Source: Anaerolineae bacterium
GTDB taxonomy: Bacteria; Chloroflexota; Anaerolineae; 4572-78; NAK82
Direction of reading: 5' to 3'
Assembly: GCA_030598425.1 (NCBI GenBank)
Contig: JAUVPY010000126.1
Coordinates: forward strand, 1 to 7,006
Length of the DNA: 7,006 bases
Part shown: piece by piece, positions 1 through 5,456 of the stretch
How the letters are laid out: every line of letters begins with the position of its first letter
Position numbering within the stretch: the stretch's first letter is position 1
Notes under the pieces: model-generated
What the model was told of the DNA's origin: nothing
Database searches by the model: none
The model's input: the letters and a program-made list of their open reading frames with translations, nothing else
Made by a program: the position numbers and the translations under genes

Positions 1-868
1 CGAGCACCCCCAACGCATAGAAGGCGAGCAGCAGACAGATGACGCCCACCACCCCCGCGGCGACCCCGCCCGGACTCGATAGCTCAAAGAGAATGCCGTT
101 GATGCCCAGGGGCAGCAGACTGAAGGCGATGTTGGGGTTGGTGATGGTGTGCAAGATCTGCTCGATGGGCGTCATCGCTAGCTCTTCTATCGGCGCGTCC
201 TCGGTTTGGAGCGTCACCTCTCGCTCGTCGTGGAGCGTCACACTGAAGCCGTCCATCTGGCTCAGCAGGTCCTCGAGGTCGTTGGCGATGAAATCAATCA
301 CCCCCAACTCCAGCGCCTCCTCGGCCGTGGCAGCCTTGGCTTCGCTGACCGCTTCGCGCGCCCATTCGACCGCCTCCTCGCCTCGGCGCTGTGCCAAGCC
401 CTCGATCTCGGCCTGCAAGATGTTGGTGATTTTGTCTTTTAGGGTCTCGGGGATCTCCTCGCCCTGGCCGCTGATTGGGCTGGCCGCGCCGATGCTCGTG
501 GTCGGCGCCATCGCCGCCACGTGACCTGCCAGCGTGATGAAGGTTCCGGCCGAGGCGGCCAAGGCCCCGCGCGGCGCGACGTAAACCGCCACCGGAACGT
601 CCGAGGTGACGATGACCTGGATGATCTTCCGGGTCAATTCCACGTCCCCGCCAGGCGTGTCGAGCATAATGACCAGCGCCTCAGCGTCTTGCTCCTCCGC
701 TGCCTCAATACCCCGCTCGATGAAGCTGAGCATGACCGGCGTCACCGGCCCGGTCGCTTCCATCACCAATACCTGCCCCTCCGTCTGTGCGTCGACAACC
801 GATGACAGAAGGGAGGTGAAAATCAAAACCAGATAAACTATCCATCGAACTCGTTGTGTCCGTCTCAT
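1..868 (-). CDS. NfeD-family membrane-bound ClpP-class serine protease (C-terminus truncated by window edge)
   Basis: Reading the minus strand from ATG at 868-866 gives 289 codons without a stop to the window edge. Residues 1-27 look like a signal peptide: basic MRRTQRVR, a hydrophobic stretch, then a likely cut after SSVVDA. Residues ~32-195 are a ClpP/crotonase-like protease domain with the oxyanion-region motif LDTPGG (69-74), a nucleophile Ser106 in ASAGTF, and a probable catalytic Lys146 in KDKITN. This is the Ser/Lys dyad arrangement known from the archaeal homologue PH1510. The family pattern TAEEALELGVID follows at 181-192. From ~246 a membrane region begins (LPLGINGILFELSSPGG, then VVGVICLLLAFYALGVL). 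Family members continue with more helices and a small C-terminal OB-fold NfeD domain, here outside the window. Such proteases are often encoded beside a slipin/stomatin gene and are thought to act in membrane protein quality control. The start is supported by AGGTGA (880-875), six bases upstream. The gene has a separate promoter region from the tRNA unit behind it. Confidence 0.93.
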   Translation of the reverse strand, partial: MRRTQRVRWIVYLVLIFTSLLSSVVDAQTEGQVLVMEATGPVTPVMLSFIERGIEAAEEQDAEALVIMLDTPGGDVELTRKIIQVIVTSDVPVAVYVAPRGALAASAGTFITLAGHVAAMAPTTSIGAASPISGQGEEIPETLKDKITNILQAEIEGLAQRRGEEAVEWAREAVSEAKAATAEEALELGVIDFIANDLEDLLSQMDGFSVTLHDEREVTLQTEDAPIEELAMTPIEQILHTITNPNIAFSLLPLGINGILFELSSPGGVAAGVVGVICLLLAFYALGVL

Positions 869-916
869 CACTCTTCACCTGAGCGCCCGAACTAGGGTCG
901 CCTTATACTTACCATT

Positions 917-922
917 ATTATA
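917..922 (-). promoter_or_regulatory. Probable -10 box of the NfeD-type protease gene
   Basis: The minus strand carries a perfect TATAAT at 922-917, about 49 bases ahead of the start codon, between the tRNA terminator and the gene. A TTGACA occurs at 936-931, but only 8 bases separate it from this -10, too close to work as a pair. At the normal 17-18 base spacing only a weak TTTCCT/TTCCTA is found. Assignment therefore rests on the -10 alone. Confidence 0.4.
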
Positions 923-943
923 CTCGAATCTGTCAAACATAGG

Positions 944-979
944 AAAAGGCAATCGGCCACCCTCGTGGGTGGCCGATTG
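944..979 (-). terminator. Intrinsic terminator of the tandem tRNA-Ser unit
   Basis: A perfect 13-bp stem pairs 979-967 with 962-950 around a four-base loop and is followed, reading leftward, by CCTTTTCC. It begins eight bases after the CCA end of tRNA-Ser(GCU), so it most likely ends tRNA transcription before the protease gene. The U-tract is short (four), so some read-through is possible. Confidence 0.7.
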
Positions 980-986
980 GGTTCCT

Positions 987-1078
987 TGGCGGGGAGGGTG
1001 GGATTCGAACCCACGGTGGAGCTTTAACCCCACAACCACTTAGCAGGCGGCCCCAATCGTCCACTCTGGCACCTCCCC
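987..1078 (-). tRNA. tRNA-Ser (anticodon GCU)
   Basis: The minus strand folds as a 92-nt class II tRNA. The 7-bp acceptor stem pairs GGGGAGG (1078-1072) with CCTCCCC, the discriminator is G (990), and CCA is encoded (989-987). The anticodon loop is CTGCTAA with GCT at 1044-1042, reading AGY serine codons. A long variable arm follows, then the T arm with GGTTCGAATCC. The long variable arm is the serine identity feature. It lies 36 bases downstream of the other serine tRNA on the same transcript and shares with it the D-region string GTGGACGATTG. Confidence 0.96.
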
Positions 1079-1114
1079 ATGTTGTGCTTGGATATAATGG
1101 ACATTTAGCTATTT

Positions 1115-1204
1115 TGGCGGAGGGAGAGGGATTCGAACCCCCGGAGACCTTGCGGCCTCAGCGGTTTTCAAGACCGCCGCAATCGTCCACTCTGCCATCC
1201 CTCC
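1115..1204 (-). tRNA. tRNA-Ser (anticodon UGA)
   Basis: This is a 90-nt class II tRNA on the minus strand. The acceptor stem pairs GGAGGGA (1204-1198) with TCCCTCC, the discriminator is G (1118), and CCA is encoded (1117-1115). The anticodon stem GCGGT/ACCGC encloses the loop CTTGAAA with TGA at 1170-1168, reading UCN serine codons (UCA and, by wobble, others). A long variable arm and GGTTCGAATCC T-loop are present. It is the first gene of the two-tRNA unit and sits about 64 bases downstream of the inferred transcription start. Confidence 0.96.
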
Positions 1205-1274
1205 TCTTCAGTACCCGGGACAGGGAATACTGGACGGCGAGCGGGGATACCCCCTCTCTACCGGGTGCAGTCAT

Positions 1275-1303
1275 AGTATAGCAAAGGGGGAGGGGATTGT
1301 CAA
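1275..1303 (-). promoter_or_regulatory. Consensus sigma70-type promoter of the tandem tRNA-Ser unit
   Basis: The minus strand reads TTGACA (1303-1298), exactly 17 bases, then TATACT (1280-1275). Transcription should start near 1268 and run leftward through both serine tRNAs. The near-perfect hexamers and spacing fit strong, constitutive stable-RNA expression. The leader contains a small GGGG-ATA-CCCC inverted repeat (1243-1253) of unknown meaning, probably removed during 5' processing. Confidence 0.85.
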
Positions 1304-1321
1304 TTCAAATGGAGTTGGAAC

Positions 1322-1337
1322 AAGGTGCCAGGCACTT
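1322..1337. repeat. Short GTGCC/GGCAC palindrome
   Basis: GTGCC-A-GGCAC (1325-1335) is a perfect 5-bp inverted repeat around one base, extended by a G-T and an A-T pair to 1323-1337. It lies in the divergent intergenic region between the tRNA promoter and the glycosyltransferase promoter. It could be a small dispersed palindromic repeat or a regulator site; only one copy is visible, so its nature is open. Confidence 0.4.
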
Positions 1338-1383
1338 CACGTTTGAACTTGCTGGAGCTAGAGCGCATTGTTTGGCGATGTGT

Positions 1384-1412
1384 TTGCTTGAGGTCTGAGC
1401 ATAGGATATAAT
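1384..1412 (+). promoter_or_regulatory. Sigma70-type promoter of the glycan gene cluster
   Basis: TTGCTT (1384-1389) and a perfect TATAAT (1407-1412) are separated by exactly 17 bases. The predicted start is near 1419, giving a leader of about 27 bases before the ATG at 1446. It is the best candidate for driving the first glycosyltransferase and perhaps the two genes after it. Confidence 0.75.
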
Positions 1413-1445
1413 GGGCCTAACTACGGAGCATCAATCCCAAAGCCT

Positions 1446-2591
1446 ATGAAAGTCCTCATGATCTCCAAGGCCTGCGTGGTGGGGGCCTATCAAAAGAAGT
1501 TGGAAGAGATCGCCCAGCACGATGACGTCGAGCTTACGGTAGTGGTCCCCCCCGAATGGCAGGACGAGCGGGGCACCCTGCGACTCGAGCGCGTTCATAC
1601 CACCGGCTACGATCTGCGTATTGAGCCCATCGCTTTCAACGGTCACTTCCACCTGCACTACTACCCCACTCTTGGGAGAGTGATGCGTGAGGTAGGGCCG
1701 GACGTGGTGCACATTGACGAGGAACCCTACAACCTGGCCACCTTCCGGGCGATGCGGGCCGCGCGGCGCTTGGATGCACGCACGGTGGTATTCACCTGGC
1801 AGAACCTCCCGCGTAGATACCCACCTCCTTTCAGGTGGATGGAATCTTATGTGCTGGCTCGTACGGACGCGCTGTTGACCGGCAACGCTGAGGGGGTAGA
1901 CGTGTGGCGGGCCAAAGGCTACACCGGACCGGTGGAGGTGATCCCGCAATTCGGCGTGGACCCCGGCATATACCACCGGATCACCCGTCCATCGCGCCCG
2001 AGCAAGCCGAGCGTGTTGCTACGCCGCAGCACACGCCGCCCCTCGCAAAGCGAGATGGTCATCGGCTACATTGGCCGTCTGGTGCCAGAGAAGGGCATTG
2101 ATATCCTCTTAGAAGCGGTCGCCCAGCTCCGGGGGCCGTGGGAGTTGCGCATCTTAGGCAGCGGACCAGAGCGTGATCGATTGGAGAAGATGGCCCAGTG
2201 GTTGGGCATTTTGCCCCGCGTCGCTTTCGACCTGCCCATCCCGTCCACGCAGATGCCTTATTATTACAGCGGACTCGATGTATTGGTGCTCCCCTCTCGT
2301 ACTCGCCCCAATTGGAAGGAGCAGTTTGGCCGGGTGCTCATCGAGGCCATGGCCTGCCAGTCGGTGGTCGTCGGGGCGCGTTGTGGCGCGATCCCCGAGG
2401 TCATCGGCGATGCGGGCTTGACCTTCGCCGAGGGAGACCCGGCTGACCTACGTGCGCAACTCCAGAGATTGTTGGGAGATGCTCACTTGCGCCTCGAACT
2501 GGCGCAAAAGGGCCGTCAGCGCGTTTTGGACCAGTTCACCCAGTCGCAGCTCGCAGCTCGCACTGTGGAAATCTACAAGGGACTCGGTTGA
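1446..2591 (+). CDS. Family 4 glycosyltransferase (GT-B fold)
   Basis: This cytoplasmic, possibly membrane-associated enzyme is predicted to transfer a sugar from a nucleotide-sugar donor to a growing lipid-linked glycan. The 381 residues match the usual GT4 length. The N-terminal acceptor domain (1-~180) starts MKVLMISKA and includes VHIDEEPYNLA (88-98) and FTWQN (116-120). The C-terminal donor domain begins at VIGYIGRLVPEKG (205-217) with LGSG (237-240). It carries the EX7E signature E292-E300 in EQFGRVLIEAM and the family tail pattern GAIPEVIGDAG (314-324). An odd feature is a basic Pro/Ser/Arg-rich stretch at ~181-203 in the interdomain linker, not expected to be part of either Rossmann domain. 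The start ATG follows a well-spaced promoter, but the only purine run, GGAG at 1425-1428, is 17 bases away, so the Shine-Dalgarno is weak. Donor and acceptor cannot be read from the sequence. It is the first of three co-directional glycan genes. Confidence 0.9.
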   Translation: MKVLMISKACVVGAYQKKLEEIAQHDDVELTVVVPPEWQDERGTLRLERVHTTGYDLRIEPIAFNGHFHLHYYPTLGRVMREVGPDVVHIDEEPYNLATFRAMRAARRLDARTVVFTWQNLPRRYPPPFRWMESYVLARTDALLTGNAEGVDVWRAKGYTGPVEVIPQFGVDPGIYHRITRPSRPSKPSVLLRRSTRRPSQSEMVIGYIGRLVPEKGIDILLEAVAQLRGPWELRILGSGPERDRLEKMAQWLGILPRVAFDLPIPSTQMPYYYSGLDVLVLPSRTRPNWKEQFGRVLIEAMACQSVVVGARCGAIPEVIGDAGLTFAEGDPADLRAQLQRLLGDAHLRLELAQKGRQRVLDQFTQSQLAARTVEIYKGLG

Positions 2592-2633
2592 GAGCCCATC
2601 CAGGCAAAGCGCTTCGCCCCTGTCCGACAACTG

Positions 2634-2642
2634 TGGTATAAT
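2634..2642 (+). promoter_or_regulatory. Extended -10 promoter immediately before the second glycosyltransferase
   Basis: TGG followed by a perfect TATAAT (2637-2642) forms an extended -10 element. No good -35 is present at 16-18 bases, which extended -10 promoters tolerate. The expected start, about seven bases after the -10, falls on the GTG codon at 2649, implying a leaderless or nearly leaderless message. Confidence 0.55.
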
Positions 2643-2648
2643 ATCGCT

Positions 2649-3818
2649 GTGGACGCGCAAGCCTCATCTTCGACTCACATTGGCCTCAACGCTCACCTGC
2701 TCTCTCTCAGCCGTAATTATAGAGGGGCGGGCATCAATTCCTATATCTACCATTTGCTAAGGAACCTGGGGCAGATTGACTCTGGTTATCGCTACACTGT
2801 CTATTTGGGTGACCGTCGCTTCGCGGATGAGCGGCTTAGGCTCCATTATAGCCGGTGGCCGACGCATAGGCCGGTGGTGCGCATCTTGTGGGAACAACTG
2901 GTGCAACCTATGGCACTTCGTCAGAGTAAGGTTGATCTTCTGCACGCCATGGCCTTCGCTGGCCCCCTGGTGACGTCCTGCCCGTTTGTGGTGACCATTT
3001 ACGACTTGAGCTTCTACCATTTTCCGGAGGCGTTCCGCCCCTGGAATCGCTGGTATTTGAGCATATTCACCGCACGTTCGGCCCGTCGCGCACGGCGGGT
3101 CATTACTATCTCTGAAAGCACCAAGCGCGACGTGGTGAAGATGCTGGGTGTGCCCCCTGACCGGGTGGACGTGGCGTACTGCGGAGTGGATGAAATATTC
3201 CGTCCACTACCGGCGGCAGAGACAGCCCGCTTTCGGAGTGAGCGTGCATTGCCCGATCGTTTCATTCTGTTCCTGGGCACCCTGGAGCCGCGCAAGAACG
3301 TGCAGAAGCTGGTTCGGGCCTATAGTCAGTGGCGTCAGGTAGACCCCGACATTCCCAGGCTTGTGGTAGCTGGGGGCAAAGGGTGGTATTACGGCCACAT
3401 TTTCGCTGAAGTAGAGCGCCTGGGCTTGACCGGCGACGTCATCTTTCCCGGCTACGTGATACCACAGGAGCTTCCGTGGAGGTATAATGCCGCCGATCTA
3501 TTCGTCTATCCATCGCGTTTCGAGGGCTTCGGCCTGCCGGTGTTAGAGGCCATGGCTTGTGGTACGCCGGTCGTCACCACGAACGTTGCGTCGCTGCCCG
3601 AAGTGGCGGGTGACGCCGCCCTGTTGGTGTCGCCCGACGATGAGGCCCAACTGGTTGAGGCGATGCGCCGCGCGTTGAGCGAGGTATCGCTTCGTCAGGA
3701 GATGGTGACCAAGGGGCTGGCTCACGCTGCTGATTTCACCTGGGCGCGTACCGCCCGCCAGACCTTGAACACCTATGACCGGGCGCTGGGAGAAGAGGGG
3801 ATAGGGGATAAGTGGTAG
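2649..3818 (+). CDS. Family 4 glycosyltransferase, MtfB/mannosyltransferase-like subgroup
   Basis: This 389-residue GT-B enzyme is predicted to add a further hexose or deoxyhexose to a lipid-linked or surface glycan in the cytoplasm. The N-terminal domain opens IGLNAHLLS and has a glycine-containing donor/acceptor loop GAGINSY (26-32). [12 protein letters not shown] (116-127) and [13 protein letters not shown] (152-164) are typical of the subgroup containing MtfB-like mannosyltransferases. The donor domain starts at [11 protein letters not shown] (207-217), with VVAGGKGW (239-246) and the EX7E pair E292-E300 in [18 protein letters not shown]. The start is GTG at 2649. It is the first plausible start after the in-frame stop at 2589-2591 that also ends the preceding gene, and the protein begins normally from there. 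No Shine-Dalgarno is visible. The gap to the upstream gene is 57 bases and to the downstream gene 37 bases. Substrate assignment is inference from subgroup resemblance only. Confidence 0.9.
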   Translation: MDAQASSSTHIGLNAHLLSLSRNYRGAGINSYIYHLLRNLGQIDSGYRYTVYLGDRRFADERLRLHYSRWPTHRPVVRILWEQLVQPMALRQSKVDLLHAMAFAGPLVTSCPFVVTIYDLSFYHFPEAFRPWNRWYLSIFTARSARRARRVITISESTKRDVVKMLGVPPDRVDVAYCGVDEIFRPLPAAETARFRSERALPDRFILFLGTLEPRKNVQKLVRAYSQWRQVDPDIPRLVVAGGKGWYYGHIFAEVERLGLTGDVIFPGYVIPQELPWRYNAADLFVYPSRFEGFGLPVLEAMACGTPVVTTNVASLPEVAGDAALLVSPDDEAQLVEAMRRALSEVSLRQEMVTKGLAHAADFTWARTARQTLNTYDRALGEEGIGDKW

Positions 3819-3840
3819 AGAGACCCCTGCTCGCTCCTTG

Positions 3841-3857
3841 ACAGGAGGTACTCCTGT
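3841..3857 (+). promoter_or_regulatory. Shine-Dalgarno and start codon enclosed in a perfect hairpin
   Basis: ACAGGAG (3841-3847) and CTCCTGT (3851-3857) form a perfect 7-bp inverted repeat with a three-base GTA loop. It contains most of the strong Shine-Dalgarno AGGAGG (3843-3848) in its left arm and the first two bases of the GTG start codon (3856-3858) in its right arm. In mRNA this would hide the ribosome site of the glycosylphosphotransferase gene. Ribosomes finishing the upstream gene at 3818, or a trans factor, might be needed to open it. Confidence 0.55.
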
Positions 3858-5337
3858 GGCAGAACCAGTACCAACACCGGCTTCCGTTCAAAGAAGAAAC
3901 AGGCTATTAGCGAGCATTAAGCGTCGCTGGGTGCTGATTGCTGGCCTGGTGATCAGTGACGCAATCCTCATCAATATAGCCTTCGCCATCGCGTATTGGA
4001 TTCGCTACGAACTGCAATGGCTACGCGCTGTTGATCCTGCCTTTGTCGTTCCATTTTCCGTTTACACCCCCTTCGCCCTGATCCTCACAGTTGTGCTCAT
4101 TGTGGCTTACCGCCGACAAGGTCTCTACAGCCCGCGTCAGGGGGTAACCTGGTTCGACGAACTGGCTGCCATCATCAACGGCACCACGACTGGGATTGTG
4201 ATCATGGTCCTGTTGGTCTTCATCTCGCGACCGACTTTTTACTCTCGCCTCATTTTCTTTTATGCTGGGGCGCTGATCATTGTCTTGCTCAGTCTTAGCC
4301 GCATCGTCAAGAACATTTGGCTGGGACACTTGCGGCGACGGGGTATTGGTGTGGCCCGGACGGTCATCGTCGGCGCGGGCGAGGTGGGACGCACCGTGAT
4401 GCGCACTATGGTTGCGCATCCCGACATGGGTTACGAAATCGTTGGCTTTGTGGATGACGACCCGGCCAAGGGTACCACTGACATCGGCCGTTTTAAGGGG
4501 TTGGGCAGCTTGGATAACCTGGCCGTACTGGTCCAAGACGAGGCCATCGATGCAGTCATCATCACTTTGCCCTGGCAATACCATCGCAAGATCATGGCCA
4601 TCATGGCTCAATGTGAGCGGGAGAACGTCAGGGCACGTATCGTGCCTGATCTGTTCCAGATGACCCTCAGCCGTATGGCTATCACCGAGATGGCTGGCAT
4701 CCCTTTGATCGGTATCAGGCAGGTACGTGTCAGTCCTTTCACTCGTTTTATGAAGAGAGCTGTTGATGTCGTCTTTTCGCTGTCTGTTCTGATACTCACG
4801 GCCCCCTTGATGGCACTGATCGCCTTGGCCATCAAAATGGATTCTTCAGGGCCGATACTCTTTCGCCAGGATCGGGTGGGCCAGGGTGGTAAGCCTTTCA
4901 CCTTGTATAAATTCCGCTCGATGAAGATCGGTGCTGAGGATCAGATAGATCTCCTCCGCAACCTGAACGAAGCCGATGGACCGATCTTTAAGATCAAAGA
5001 TGACCCACGCGTCACGCGTGTGGGGCGCGGGCTGCGGCGCTTCAGCCTGGACGAGCTGCCTCAGTTTTATAATGTGCTGCGCGGCGATATGAGCATTATC
5101 GGACCACGACCTCCTTTGCCAGAAGAGGTCGCCCAGTACCAGCCGTGGCACATGCGCCGGTTGGAAACCGCGCCGGGTATTACAGGCTTGTGGCAAGTCA
5201 GTGGACGGAGTGAACTCCCCTTTGACGAGATGGCGCTCCTTGACATCTACTACGTTGAGCAATGGAGCCCGGCCCTTGATCTAAAGATTCTCCTGCGTAC
5301 CGTTCCTACCATCCTCTTTGGCGATGGCGCGTACTAG
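3856..5337 (+). CDS. Polyprenyl-phosphate glycosylphosphotransferase (WbaP/WcaJ-type initiating sugar transferase)
   Basis: This inner-membrane enzyme is predicted to move a sugar-1-phosphate from UDP-sugar to undecaprenyl phosphate, the first step of exopolysaccharide or O-antigen-type synthesis. It has 493 residues, the usual size for the long polytopic class. Four N-terminal membrane segments lie at about 25-47, 70-85, 106-124 and 129-148. A cytoplasmic Rossmann-like CoA_binding_3 domain follows, with VIVGAGEVG (170-178) and GFVDDDP (197-203). The catalytic sugar-transferase domain covers ~297-487. It contains the reentrant membrane helix with the DX12P motif (D304, P317), KFRSM (352-356), the catalytic Asp399-Glu400 in SLDELPQF, IGPRPP (415-420) and GLWQVSGR (443-450). 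All expected catalytic residues are present. I place the start at GTG 3856 because AGGAGG at 3843-3848 is seven bases upstream; a TTG at 3838 in frame would put that site inside the gene. The sugar (glucose, galactose or other) cannot be told. Confidence 0.94.
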   Translation: MAEPVPTPASVQRRNRLLASIKRRWVLIAGLVISDAILINIAFAIAYWIRYELQWLRAVDPAFVVPFSVYTPFALILTVVLIVAYRRQGLYSPRQGVTWFDELAAIINGTTTGIVIMVLLVFISRPTFYSRLIFFYAGALIIVLLSLSRIVKNIWLGHLRRRGIGVARTVIVGAGEVGRTVMRTMVAHPDMGYEIVGFVDDDPAKGTTDIGRFKGLGSLDNLAVLVQDEAIDAVIITLPWQYHRKIMAIMAQCERENVRARIVPDLFQMTLSRMAITEMAGIPLIGIRQVRVSPFTRFMKRAVDVVFSLSVLILTAPLMALIALAIKMDSSGPILFRQDRVGQGGKPFTLYKFRSMKIGAEDQIDLLRNLNEADGPIFKIKDDPRVTRVGRGLRRFSLDELPQFYNVLRGDMSIIGPRPPLPEEVAQYQPWHMRRLETAPGITGLWQVSGRSELPFDEMALLDIYYVEQWSPALDLKILLRTVPTILFGDGAY

Positions 5338-5346
5338 AAGAAACAC

Positions 5347-5438
5347 CAAATACCAAGTATCAAATGGCAAATAACAAATGGCAGATGGCCAATCCGAACA
5401 TTACAGCCTGATATTTAAGATTTGAGATTTGATACTTG
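5347..5438. repeat. Inverted array of CAAATNN heptads
   Basis: The plus strand has seven consecutive 7-base units from 5347 to 5395: CAAATAC, CAAGTAT, CAAATGG, CAAATAA, CAAATGG, CAGATGG, CCAATCC. The minus strand has the same series in phase from 5438 leftward: CAAGTAT, CAAATCT, CAAATCT, TAAATAT, then a degenerate CAGGCTG ending at 5404. CAAGTATCAAAT (5354-5365) and its complement (5427-5438) match perfectly over 12 bases, and the heptad cores stay paired for about 29 bases. The element fills most of the gap between the glycosylphosphotransferase and the hydrolase. It has no coding sense and no clear U-tract. Confidence 0.75.
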
Positions 5439-5456
5439 TTCAGTGAGGATCCTCTA

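Noticed and set aside
39..836. Several plus-strand open frames (39-524, 206-442, 521-805, 606-836)
   Set aside because: They are antisense to the NfeD-type protease, whose minus-strand frame has a signal peptide, the catalytic Ser/Lys motifs and a Shine-Dalgarno. The plus-strand translations are low-complexity and match nothing.
1093..1098. Plus-strand TATAAT between the two tRNAs
   Set aside because: It has no -35 at normal spacing and would drive transcription antisense to tRNA-Ser(UGA); probably chance in an AT-rich spacer.
1084..1281. Plus-strand frame of 65 codons containing GFEPPE
   Set aside because: It runs antisense through tRNA-Ser(UGA); the GEGFEPPE-like string is the familiar artefact of translating a reverse-complemented tRNA T arm.
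3838..3858. TTG at 3838 as start of the sugar transferase, and TTGACA (3838-3843) as a -35 box
   Set aside because: The TTG would place the strong AGGAGG inside the coding region and add six unlikely residues; GTG 3856 has ideal spacing. No -10 lies 16-18 bases after the TTGACA.
4021..4611. 196-codon minus-strand frame inside the sugar transferase gene
   Set aside because: Antisense shadow of a well-conserved membrane enzyme; composition is rich in D, H, N and Q with no motif or start signal.
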